This document shows, in pieces, positions 44,001 through 52,992 of a stretch of 60,071 nucleotides of DNA. Under the pieces are notes generated by a model. It worked only from the letters and a program-made list of their open reading frames with translations, did no database searches and had not been told where the DNA came from. Source of the stretch: Martensiomyces pterosporus. Its lineage: Eukaryota; Kickxellomycota; Kickxellomycetes; Kickxellales; Kickxellaceae. The stretch's first letter is position 1. Each line of letters opens with the position of its first letter. Both the position numbers and the translations under genes were made by a program. The stretch is taken from assembly GCA_025201845.1 (NCBI GenBank), contig MU604031.1:1-60071 (forward strand), in the 5' to 3' direction.

Positions 44001-45469
44001 CCAGTTCGCGATCCCGGCCTATATCCCTGCTGAGACATGCTGCGATAGCCGCTGCGATAGCCGCTGCCCGGTGCCGGCTGCCTGCTTGGATCACCGCCGC
44101 TGGCGCGCGGCGACGGTCCCTGAGCGCCATTCTGTGGTGGCCCGTGCAGCTGCCCTGCCCTTGACCCCGGCCGTGGTATCCCTGGTGCATGAGAGACAGC
44201 GGCTCTACCGAATTGGACACTGGGCCCAGCGGGGTCCGTGCGTGAGGGTATTCTTGCTGTCCGTGACCCCGGCCGTGCACCTGCGACACGCGACCCGGGC
44301 CTCAGACCCGGGCCAGCCGCTTGCCGCGACCCGCTGCGAGAGCTAGCAAAAGGGGAGGCTGGCATGGCGGCCAGCTCTCCTTCTGGGGCAGTGATAGCCG
44401 ACAATAGAGCCGGCTTGTGGGGCACAAGCGCTTGAGCCCTCCTGACAATATTGTCCTGCATCTCCGGCCTGCTGCGGTATATGGTGTTCAGCGCGCGCCT
44501 ACTGGCAAATCGCACGGCATCCTGGTTGTCATCCAGCAGCGAAAATGCGTTAGCGAGGTAGTGTGAGGCTGGGAAGTCGGGGTATTCCTCGACGCAAGCG
44601 GTGAGCCACTCCAGCAGCATCTCGCGCACCCTCCAGATCTTGTGCAGGAATCCACGCGCCTTGATGTCGCGCTCAAACGTGGTCGCTGGATTCCACTGCG
44701 GCGATGACGGCGACACCGATACCCTTGGCTTGCCTAGTATGCGGGACTTGAATGGCGTGGTGAATTTCGGGATGGAGCTTGCGATCGCGCTGTATTTGGA
44801 TCCGCTGGGTTTCGAGGGCGAGGGGTTTGATTCTGAGGAGGGCTTCGCGCTTTGCACGCCGCTTAGCTCCCTCCACATGCTCATTAGCGTAGCCAGAGCC
44901 AGCTCACGGACTGCCATCCGGCCATCGCCGAGCCGGTCGAGCAACGCCGGGAGAATAAAGTGCAAGAGCGATTTTGTGACCTGAGGCACGCTCTCCCTAG
45001 AAACGACCTCCACCAAAGGCTGCACGCACTCAAGTGCAGCCTGGCATGCGATTACTTGGGACGACCCCAAGATGGACGGGAGCATGGTGATCACCCCTTC
45101 CAGTGCCTTATGCTACATTGGACAAAAGAGGTGGTGGCGGCAGCGGTTACAAGCGTGCGGCTGGTTTAGTTGGAATGCGGTGCTGTGCTATGGTAGCTAG
45201 CAACGCATATGCGCTTGCTTTGCACAGAATTCAACTTACGCTGGCATGATGGCTGCCCTGAACCAGGCATTCTCGAAGCCTTGCCAGGACCGCTACCTTC
45301 TTTTCAAGACCTACAAGCAAGGTCATCGCATGGGGCAGTAAGAGCAGGTGCTGTTAGTGCTCAGCATACAGGAAAGCGCATTTCAGCTGCGTGGTTGAAG
45401 GCGGCGCTGCTTACCAAGCGACTGAGCCCCTTGCAGTGCACGCAGAAGCTGCTCCAACGTTTCGACCAT
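41033..45469 (-). CDS. CLASP/Stu1 family microtubule-stabilising protein
   Basis: CLASPs use TOG domains to rescue and pause microtubules at kinetochores, the spindle midzone and the cortex. Exons 45469-45415, 45310-45240 and 45112-41033 join in phase, 1401 residues. N-terminal HEAT/TOG helices run to about 125. A serine/lysine linker contains SSIPK near residue 155, a candidate EB1-binding SxIP motif. A second helical array follows (LLEWLTACVEEYPDFP, LLDDNQDAVRFASRRALN), then a disordered Gly/Ser/Arg/Pro-rich section with repeated PGSR. The typical CLASP TOG lies at about 530-770 (NWIQRERAVGLYRGIVWGN, LGPHASPLFDTMADVLLKQC, RQAVVATCTAILRHH). The C-terminal TOG ends RRLVWTFYLSKRDV. The first two small exons were placed by phase and splice consensus. 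Confidence 0.9.
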
Positions 45470-46098
45470 TAAGCAGCTGCTACGTTAACCGTCACCGCGA
45501 CAAAGTCGAATTTGTCTGTGCGCGCCTCCTGTCCTGTCTGACCTGCTCCTTTGTGCTTCAAAAAGAGCTTGGAAGGCTTGTGTGCGAGTTTCTGGATGCA
45601 GCAAACACAAGCAAAGATAGAACGACTGGAAGCTACAGACTGCCGGCTCCTGCTGTTGCTGCTGGTCGATACTAGCAGAGAGATGGCGCAAGACAAGAGT
45701 GCGCCTTCCAGTGGATAACAATAGGCGAACCGTTCTTTATTTTCTTGCGCAGAAAAAAATAACAGGTATGGAGGAGAATAGAGGAGCTGCTATGTGCGAT
45801 AAAGTAAGGAGCGAGAAAGGGTAGGGAGGTAATTAGAGAAGGCGCCTGGGTACCAAAAAGGAAAGAAAAAAGCGTGCAAGCAGGGAGAGGAGAAAGGGCG
45901 AAGGAAAAGAACGTAGAAGCAGACCAGAACACCCCCTGCAACGCCCAAGCCAGCGTAGAATCGAAGCGCCCTGTGTGCCTGAGAGGAAATGCACGGCGGT
46001 GCTGCCAGCCGTCGTCACGTGGATTGCGCCCTTCCTGCCGCTGCAGACGGCGAAGAAAAAAAAAAAGGGACGAAATGGGCTGATGCCCGTGGGGCTCT
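45470..46098. other. intergenic region TEA 3' / CLASP 5'
   Basis: 629 bases between the TEA gene stop and the CLASP start, both leftward. It should include the CLASP promoter. It is purine-rich on the plus strand (GAAAAA and AGGAGA tracts, an A-run at about 46053-46065). No convincing gene. Confidence 0.4.
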
Positions 46099-48362
46099 TT
46101 AGCCGGTGCTTTGGAGGTAGCGTGCAATGACCGAGTACCAGTCCTCGCCGGCGTCGTTTGGAGTCGGCGACGGCTGGCATTCGTACAGTGTGCCGCTAAT
46201 GCCCTGCGCCTCCAGCATGGTCCCAAGACTGTTGAGCCAGTTGGTGACTGGGTTGTCGCTGCAGCTGGCATCCGAAAACGCCTGTCTGCACCCGTCGTCG
46301 TCAGCTGCGTGGTGCGGCGCGACAAATGTTATCGCTGGCGGGCTGCTGCAGTGTGCTACGGTTATGGTGTCGCAGTCCTTGTTGCCAGACTGCAAGCTCT
46401 GTGTGCACGATGGGCTGCTTCTAGGCTCCTTGGCCAGCTGCCTGTGTTTGCCGGGCTTTCTGTGCTTGGAATCCGCAGCAGAGCCGGCGCACTTAATGCC
46501 TGGAGTGGCTGCGACGGCTGTGTATGGAGCAGGGGTTCCAGCGGCAGTCGAATTGTCGGTGGCCTCAGTGCCTCCAGCAATGGGGCGGCAGGAAGCGGCA
46601 GCGGAGGCAATGGTTGCGGTGGTAGACGCTTCACAGGGCGGCGACTCTTCTGCGCACCCGGCAGCATTGGCTGCTGCACTGCCAGGCGCAAGTGTGGTGG
46701 AGGCTGCAGTGTGTGTCTTCATCTCGGATCTCTCGTGCAGAGCATGAGGCATAGGATCCGCAAGAGCAGCGGCCTGCGTCGGCGCTGGGCCAGCCCTGGG
46801 TGCACGACTCCGATCCGTCGCTGCTTCTGGTGCTATCGGCAGTGCTGGTGTCTCCGCACCCGCTGCCTCTGGTATGCTTGATGCACTCTTGTTCGCCAAG
46901 CTTGGATCGAGAAGCCCCTCCACGCTGCTGCCTGCCACAACACCTCCATCTGCATAGCCTTCTGCGCTGACCTTGTTCCACACGTAGAAAGGCACACATC
47001 CTGCAGGCGCATCCCCCAAGCACATGTCAGTGTAGTACTTCCCAATGGTCTCCGTGAATGCCTGGCTGCCTTCGGCGCCAAACGGGTGGCCGATCGATGA
47101 ATGCACCAGTTCCTCGGAGCGACAGCCGGAACCAGCGGCAGCGGCAAAGGCAGATATGTTGTTTACCGAAGCTGAGATCGCAGTGCCTCTGTTGAACGGA
47201 AGCGTGTTGCTTGGGATCCTCGGACCAAAGGAGTGGGGTCCTGGCGCAGAGCCCTGCAAGAACCGCGGCGAACTCAGCATCGGACTGCTCAGAGCATCCT
47301 CGAATCCTGCCACAGCTGCCATCGCCGCTGCCGTCAGTGCTGCCGCCACTGATGGGTTGTTTGGCATGGACGAAGGCGAATCGCAGCCTCCGTGGCCAGG
47401 GTGGATGGCGTCGTCAAAGGGCTGGAGAAACATCGGGGCCTGCACCGACACGGGCGGATGTGCTGGAAGCACGGATTGGTGGTGGTGGTGTGCCAGCAGC
47501 TGATCAGCAGGCGTGGGCGTGTTGAGCCCTGGTGGCCCTTGGAGCTGCCCCAGCCAAACAGGCTGCATTCGTGGCCCCAACGCAGCCAGCGGTGTTTTAT
47601 CGGTGGTGCACTCGAGGAACGGAGTTTGTACGCTGCATGGCAGCTCCGATACCACTCGTCTGCACCGCTTCGCTGGGTAGTCTACAGAGTCCTGGCTGCC
47701 GTGCTTCCGGCCGTGGGACAAGCCGTCGCCTTCAGACAGCGGCGTGCATGTCTGGTAGATGCCCAGTGCATCATTTGCGGCGAATTGGTGGTCGCTGAGG
47801 GCGTTGCTGGTTGAGACTACTCGCCGGATTTTCTTTTTTGGCTGCCCAAACTCTGTCGTTGGCCGGCTATAGTACATCCGAAACACCATCTGCAGATCCT
47901 GGAACGTGGCCATGTCCATGTCGCGGTTGCTCGGCGGCTTCTTGCAATGTGCCCAAACCTGTATGTGAGACGAGACCTGCTTGCGCGCTCTGTACTTGTT
48001 GGTCTTCATGAATATGTATCGCGAGATGATGTCGTTTCTGCCAACGAGCTCTGTGCTGCTGCCGTTGGGGAGCTTCTCGTCGATCTGGTACTTGCGCTGC
48101 CCGACCGACGCAAACACATGGACCGCTGAAATGAAAAGGTACAATGGCAGTATGACAGCTCTCCAAAAGTGCTCAGTACAACCAGAACAGCCTCGAAACA
48201 CAGAACTGCAAAACACAGCGTGTAAATTCGCTTACCAGACAGAAACGCATCTTCTACTGCAGCTGGCCATACTTCGTCGCCGCTCGGCTTTTGGATAGAT
48301 GCAAAGTGGTATTTTTCCAGATCAAGATCACATAAAATTGCACGCACAGTTTCGATATCCAT
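46099..48362 (-). CDS. TEA/ATTS-domain transcription factor
   Basis: TEA-domain factors (AbaA in Aspergillus, Tec1 in yeast, TEAD in animals) control development and filamentous growth. Exons 48362-48236 and 48125-46099 join in phase, 717 residues. The TEA domain fills about residues 29-105: DEVWPAAVEDAFLS in exon 1, then GQRKYQIDEK, GRNDIISRYIFMKT and RKQVSSHIQVWAHCKK, the DNA-recognition helix. The loop between helices 1 and 2 (LPNGSSTELV) is longer than in TEAD. Just after the domain, MATFQDLQMVFRMYYSRP may be a short conserved region. The remaining 550 residues are Ala/Ser/Pro/Cys-rich and probably disordered activation sequence. This intron is the only resolved one in the window that ends CAG rather than TAG. 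Confidence 0.92.
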
Positions 48363-49929
48363 ATCAAAGTAGGTGCGTAGAGTAGCGTGTGTAAATAGAG
48401 GGCGGGGTATTAATATGCGGAGTCCAAAGTATCAGGTATGCCTAGCGCGCATTAGACCGGTGCGTAGATAGGGGATAATAGGGCTTCTGGATGTGTCTAG
48501 CTGGAGTGATCAGAAGAAAGCCACAGAGCACGTGTGCTGTTGTGGCGAATGTGCAATGCTGCTGCAGATGTGCTCAATAGACCATGGTGTCCCCTCTTGC
48601 GCTTGTTCCCAGTGCACAGGCCCTCTATACGCTTGAAGGGGTCGGGCAAAGTGTGAGTAGCAGGTGGAGGAGTTTGGATTACCAGATACAGCGCGATTAG
48701 AGAAACTATTGCGGACAAGACAGGCGCCAAAGCACTGCTATCAATGGTGGTGGGTGTGGGCGGCAGATTTGTGGATGGTAGGGTGTGGTATTAGCGACAG
48801 GTAGGTGCAACGAAAGGGGTGTGCTATCAAGATGTTTGTATGTAGACAGAGTACAAAGAAAGAAGAAAGAAGAGTACAGAAAATGAAAGAGAAGAGGAGC
48901 CAAAGGAAGGAAGTGCAGCGCGTGTAGAGCACTACCAAATGTCACGCTTGCGCTGCCAGCTGGCGAAACCGTTTGGCTATATGAAGGAGAAACCAGGCCG
49001 CTGTGGTCTATCGCCTGTGGTCTGGTGGGCCTGAGGTGCGTGCAAGAGCCGCACGCGAGCGTTGCATAGGTGAATCTACTGCACGCGAGTAACTGTCAAG
49101 CAGTTCTACGACCGTGCCGGCTGCTCGCCCGTTGACCTTTTCCCACTTTGGCTGCACCGCACACACCTACGCGCGCCCCCTCTGCTCAGGGTAGAATGGC
49201 AGGGCAGAGGGCGTGCAGTCCCTGAACTCCAGTAACAGGTGCTTTACTGCGGGGCCTGCATGTCACCCCATCGGGAGTGCTAGGGGGCGTTTACGGCTTT
49301 GTGCCGTCCTGTTTCTTTTTGCATCGCTCTATAAGCAGCGGCGAGAATGCTGGTGCAGCGGCAGAGCAGAAACAGAGGCTTTGTCTGTGCTCCTGGCACT
49401 AGCAGTGCCAACGTTTGTCGCAGCCAGCACAAACGTTTCCTGCGGCTGATGCCGATGATGACGCTACACACCCTGAGCCAGGAGGCACCGCATCGCCAGC
49501 AGCTGCCTCCAAGCCCCATGCTGCGGCTCGAGCCAGAGGAGAGCCATCTAGCCTGCAAGCAGCAGAGCACGCTGGTGAACGCCCATTGGCCGGCTACTAG
49601 CAGCGGCATTGGCGTGGATACATGTCGTAGGCAAAAACACAGGCCTGGTGTTCGCTGCTGCTTGCTGGCGCTGGAGGCTTCGAATTTGGCGTTGGCGTGG
49701 ACAGCATCTCTCGCCTTCTCTTCTACACACATTCTCCGGTTTGAATTTTCCCTTTTTCATTTTTGTCTTTTTTTTTGCAGGCCGTGCTTACTCTGCTCCC
49801 AGCCACACCCAATACATTTCCCGCTGCTAGCGCACTGTCCTTCTCTTTTTCAGACTCGAATACCTCGCAGCAAGCCAACTCCGTCCGCATCTCGTTATAC
49901 AGACAGCAAATTGCTCCGAAGCAAATAGC
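48363..49929. promoter_or_regulatory. 1.57-kb divergent intergenic region TEA factor / sec62
   Basis: The longest fully bounded gap in the window, between a leftward regulator gene and the rightward sec62. I see no conserved open frame. Two short direct repeats occur: CTGTGGTCT at 49001 and 49015, and GCACGCGAG at 49051 and 49081. Near 49770-49791 a T-run ends in TTTTTGCAG, which could be the 3' splice site of a 5'-leader intron of sec62. Confidence 0.45.
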
Positions 49930-50724
49930 ATGGCCGACGCCGACAGCAGCAGCTTTGAGGGCCCCTCAAAGGAGGTGATGGGCTTCGCGAGCTACCTCTA
50001 CAACCCAGGCAAATCAGGACTTCGTGCACGCGAGGGTGTTCTTAACGGACGTCGCGTGCAGTTCTTCAAGGGAAAGAGCGCCCTGAATGCCTTGACCAAG
50101 GCAGAGGAAGGCAGGACAGCCAAATTCGACACGCATGAAGATGCCGTGGAGTGGATCCAGGCGCTGCTCGACTTCCAGCTCATAGTCCGCTGCGACAAGG
50201 GCGCTGATGGAACACGCCAGCTGCGCATCAACCCGATGCAGAATTTTGACGAGGATGCCTATTACGCTTGGCTCTACGAGGGCTCGCAGATCATGGTTAT
50301 TCTGGGCGGCATCGGAGTTGTCGCTGTGGTCCTTGCTGGTGTCATGTTCCCGCTGTGGCCGTCGGTGCTGAGAAACGGCACATGGTACCTGTCTATGCTC
50401 GCCCTGGGTCTCTTGGGCCTCCTGTTTGCCACTGCCATCGTTCGTCTTATTGTCTATGTCATCACAGTCGCAGTGTCGCCGCCAGGTCTCTGGATATTCC
50501 CCAACCTGTTCGAGGATGTTGGGTTCTTTGAGAGCTTTGTGCCGCTGTATGCCTGGGAGGTCCCCAAGGAGAGCAACCAGAGAGCGGCAGCACCCGCGAC
50601 CGGCGAACCAGTACCTGTGCCTTCTGCCGACGGTGCTGCATCTGGACCACCAGCAGCAGCAGCACCACCAGCAGCAGCAGCAGCAGCAGCAGCTCCCAGC
50701 GCAGATCAAAAGAAGACCGAGTAA
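49930..50724 (+). CDS. sec62: Sec62, post-translational ER translocation subunit
   Basis: Sec62 joins Sec63 and the Sec61 channel to import proteins into the ER after translation. Single exon, 264 residues. The cytosolic N-terminal domain begins PSKEVMGFASYLY, followed by GRRVQFFKGKSALNAL and EDAVEWIQALLDFQLIVRC, all characteristic. Two membrane helices follow, about residues 121-142 and 152-178, with the short lumenal hairpin PSVLRNGTW between them, then SPPGLWIFPNLFEDVGFFESF on the cytosolic side. The C-terminal tail is an Ala/Pro run ending in DQKKTE. A possible intron in its 5' leader is noted in the upstream region. Convergent with the SAMHD1-like gene. Confidence 0.95.
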   Translation: MADADSSSFEGPSKEVMGFASYLYNPGKSGLRAREGVLNGRRVQFFKGKSALNALTKAEEGRTAKFDTHEDAVEWIQALLDFQLIVRCDKGADGTRQLRINPMQNFDEDAYYAWLYEGSQIMVILGGIGVVAVVLAGVMFPLWPSVLRNGTWYLSMLALGLLGLLFATAIVRLIVYVITVAVSPPGLWIFPNLFEDVGFFESFVPLYAWEVPKESNQRAAAPATGEPVPVPSADGAASGPPAAAAPPAAAAAAAAPSADQKKTE

Positions 50725-50887
50725 AGCGGCCTCTACAGCCAGCCCGACACTTCACCGCTGGCATACACGCAGGCTTGCCATCATTTGCTCTTTTCTGCAG
50801 CCTCTTTTACTCTCGCTTCTTTCGCCAACGATGTGTGCAAGAGAAACCCAAAAGCTACTAGAGACCTCTTTGCGCAGAATGAACAAG

Positions 50888-52360
50888 CTACTGAGTAAAG
50901 TCAAGACGACGCCTCTTGGCGATGGATGCTGGCACGCTGTCCGGAAGGGTCAGTGCTCTGTTGGGTGTAATGTTGGCTGAAACACGGATGGGCGATTCGG
51001 CAGCCACGGCTGCGCTTATCGACTCCATGAGCCTGCGCGCAGCCTTTTGAATCTGCCTCCTCTTGCTTGGGCTGCGAGTGTAGATGCGGACTATGCGCTC
51101 CTCGTACTTCTGTGGCACGCACATGCTGATGAGCTCGCTAGCAATCGGGAACTTCTCCGTGACGTTGTACTTTGAGTAAAAGTTGATGTGGTCAACGGGG
51201 TTGTCCCTGCTCATGCCGTAGTGGATACGGCACATGTCGATGAGAACGTCGCGCTCGACAAAGTCGTCGTTGTCCGAGCGGTACCCAACAATCTTGGATT
51301 CTGTGATCATGCCGCTAGTGGCAATGGGCGCCAGCTCGGAAGGCAGGATAAACTCGTCGACAAACTTGTAGATGTCGCGTGTGCGGATCCTCGACACGAT
51401 GTCACGGGCCTCCTGAAGCTCTGGCTCCGTTGAGCGCTCGATGTCACGCACAATCTCGTCAGTGAGGAACTGGTACTTCTTTGGATCAGTGATGGCCTGT
51501 GAGATCTCCAAAAGCGGATCGGCGATAAGCATGGCGTCAACCAGCATAAACTCGATTGCCTTGGCTGCCCTGTGGCTGTACACGCGCTTGTGCAGGCTGT
51601 AGCGAGTGTGGAACATCTCCGTGAGGTTGTAGGCTTCCTTGTGGCTGTAGCAGATCTCGTTGTCGATGACGCGGGAGTTTAGCATCAGGCGCGAAAAGTC
51701 ATAGCTGCTCTTGACGCCCACATTATAGCAGTCTCTTTGGATGTAGTCAAACTTGTCAACGTCGACGCCGTTGCGCTTGTTTGCAACAATGTCAAAGAGG
51801 AACATTTTTTCGCCCGCGACCGGGGTAGTTGTGCCGCGAATCAGCTTCTTGATGAACTTGACGTCGGCCTCGTCGATATCAATATTGTTCTCATCGATGG
51901 TGTAGTTCAGCATCATCTCTGATCCTTGCTCGTGCGACCAGGTTGTCCCAGGTCGGGCGCGCGGAATAAACTCGCTGTCAAAGACATGGCTATACGGGCC
52001 ATGGCCCAGATCGTGGCACAGACCAGCCAGAGTCACGCACCTGATGTCGCGCTCGTCGATGCCTAGCTCTGGCTGACGCAGAGCAAGTCCGCTGACAACT
52101 TCGTTGGCCAGGAAAGAGGTGCCGATGCAGTGCTCGAATCGGTGGTGGCTGCCGCCTGGAAAGACAAAGTAGGATGTTCCGAGCTGCTTCAGATACCGCA
52201 GCCGCTGGAACTGGGGTGTGTCGATGAACCTTAGCGCATAATCGTCCAGGCCGATGTACCCGTGGATGGGGTCGTTGACGTACTTGTGGCTATTCAAGAG
52301 ACTGTTGTCCCGCTCGCTCACCTCAGAGAAGCTCTTTAGCAACAGTGCTCTGCCGCTCAT
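50888..52360 (-). CDS. SAMHD1-like HD-domain dNTP triphosphohydrolase
   Basis: SAMHD1 enzymes split dNTPs to nucleoside and triphosphate and so limit the dNTP pool. Single exon, 490 residues from the ATG at 52360. The active-site residues are in place: His72 in GGSHHRFEHCIGTSFLA, His116-Asp117 in LAGLCHDLGHGPYSHVFD, and the distal Asp202 in RNGVDVDKFDYIQRDC. Opening motif KYVNDPIHGYI, tract PQFQRLRYLKQLG and later VYSHRAAKAIEFMLVDAM are SAMHD1-like. No N-terminal SAM domain is present: the protein starts some 25 residues before the catalytic core, so it is shorter than human SAMHD1 (626). The C-terminal 100 residues (KYNVTEKFPIA, IRIYTRSPSKRRQ form) are also conserved. It is divergent from msh5. 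Confidence 0.93.
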   Translation of the reverse strand: MSGRALLLKSFSEVSERDNSLLNSHKYVNDPIHGYIGLDDYALRFIDTPQFQRLRYLKQLGTSYFVFPGGSHHRFEHCIGTSFLANEVVSGLALRQPELGIDERDIRCVTLAGLCHDLGHGPYSHVFDSEFIPRARPGTTWSHEQGSEMMLNYTIDENNIDIDEADVKFIKKLIRGTTTPVAGEKMFLFDIVANKRNGVDVDKFDYIQRDCYNVGVKSSYDFSRLMLNSRVIDNEICYSHKEAYNLTEMFHTRYSLHKRVYSHRAAKAIEFMLVDAMLIADPLLEISQAITDPKKYQFLTDEIVRDIERSTEPELQEARDIVSRIRTRDIYKFVDEFILPSELAPIATSGMITESKIVGYRSDNDDFVERDVLIDMCRIHYGMSRDNPVDHINFYSKYNVTEKFPIASELISMCVPQKYEERIVRIYTRSPSKRRQIQKAARRLMESISAAVAAESPIRVSANITPNRALTLPDSVPASIAKRRRLDFTQ

Positions 52361-52992
52361 CGCTCCGGACAATAGCTGCTGGCTGCTTCCCTTTGCCGTG
52401 CTATTCGATGTCTATCGCTGTTTGCCTGCTCCCTGTAACCAAGGTCCCTGGCTGCGTTTGGGTCTGGGAGCGGCAGCAGAAGGTATGTAGAAAGAAAGTA
52501 TATGGCCAGCAAAAAGGTGTGTGCTGCAGGAGAAAGCGGGAAAGCGAAGCAATAAATAGGATTAGGAGCTCTGGCCGAGAAGAGAGAAAGAAAGCAGCGT
52601 GGGGAGTGTGGGGTCACAGAGGCTGCGCTATTTTGACTTTTCCAATACTCGGACCCAACAAGCCAAAGCGGATTTTTAAAGTAGCGTGCACTTTTCGCAT
52701 GCTCCAATTCGAGACCCATCGGTACCATCAGCACCATTGCGGGCCACATCTCTCTTCCTTGCACCTCGTCTTAGCAGTGCGCAGATTTCCACACTTGCTG
52801 CATTCTAATACCCAGAAGCCTGCCAAATATCATTCTTGTGCTGCTTTTTCTTGGATCAGACAATGGCCAAACCCCAGGCAGGTTAAACAATATGGCTTTT
52901 CTACACCCCAGAACAGCATGTCAGCACCTGCCAAACAAGGGATCCATTACAAGGCACTGATGCTGCGTGTGCGGTGCCCTCTTGCCTGCTAG
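52361..52992. promoter_or_regulatory. divergent region SAMHD1-like / msh5
   Basis: 632 bases between the HD hydrolase start and the first recognisable msh5 exon. It should contain both promoters and the msh5 start exon. ATGs at 52863 and 52918 are candidates, but neither gives an exon that joins cleanly to 52993. Confidence 0.4.

Noticed and set aside
45672..46325. 217-codon leftward frame overlapping the TEA gene 3' end
   Set aside because: Another frame of the TEA coding end plus intergenic DNA; no recognisable protein.
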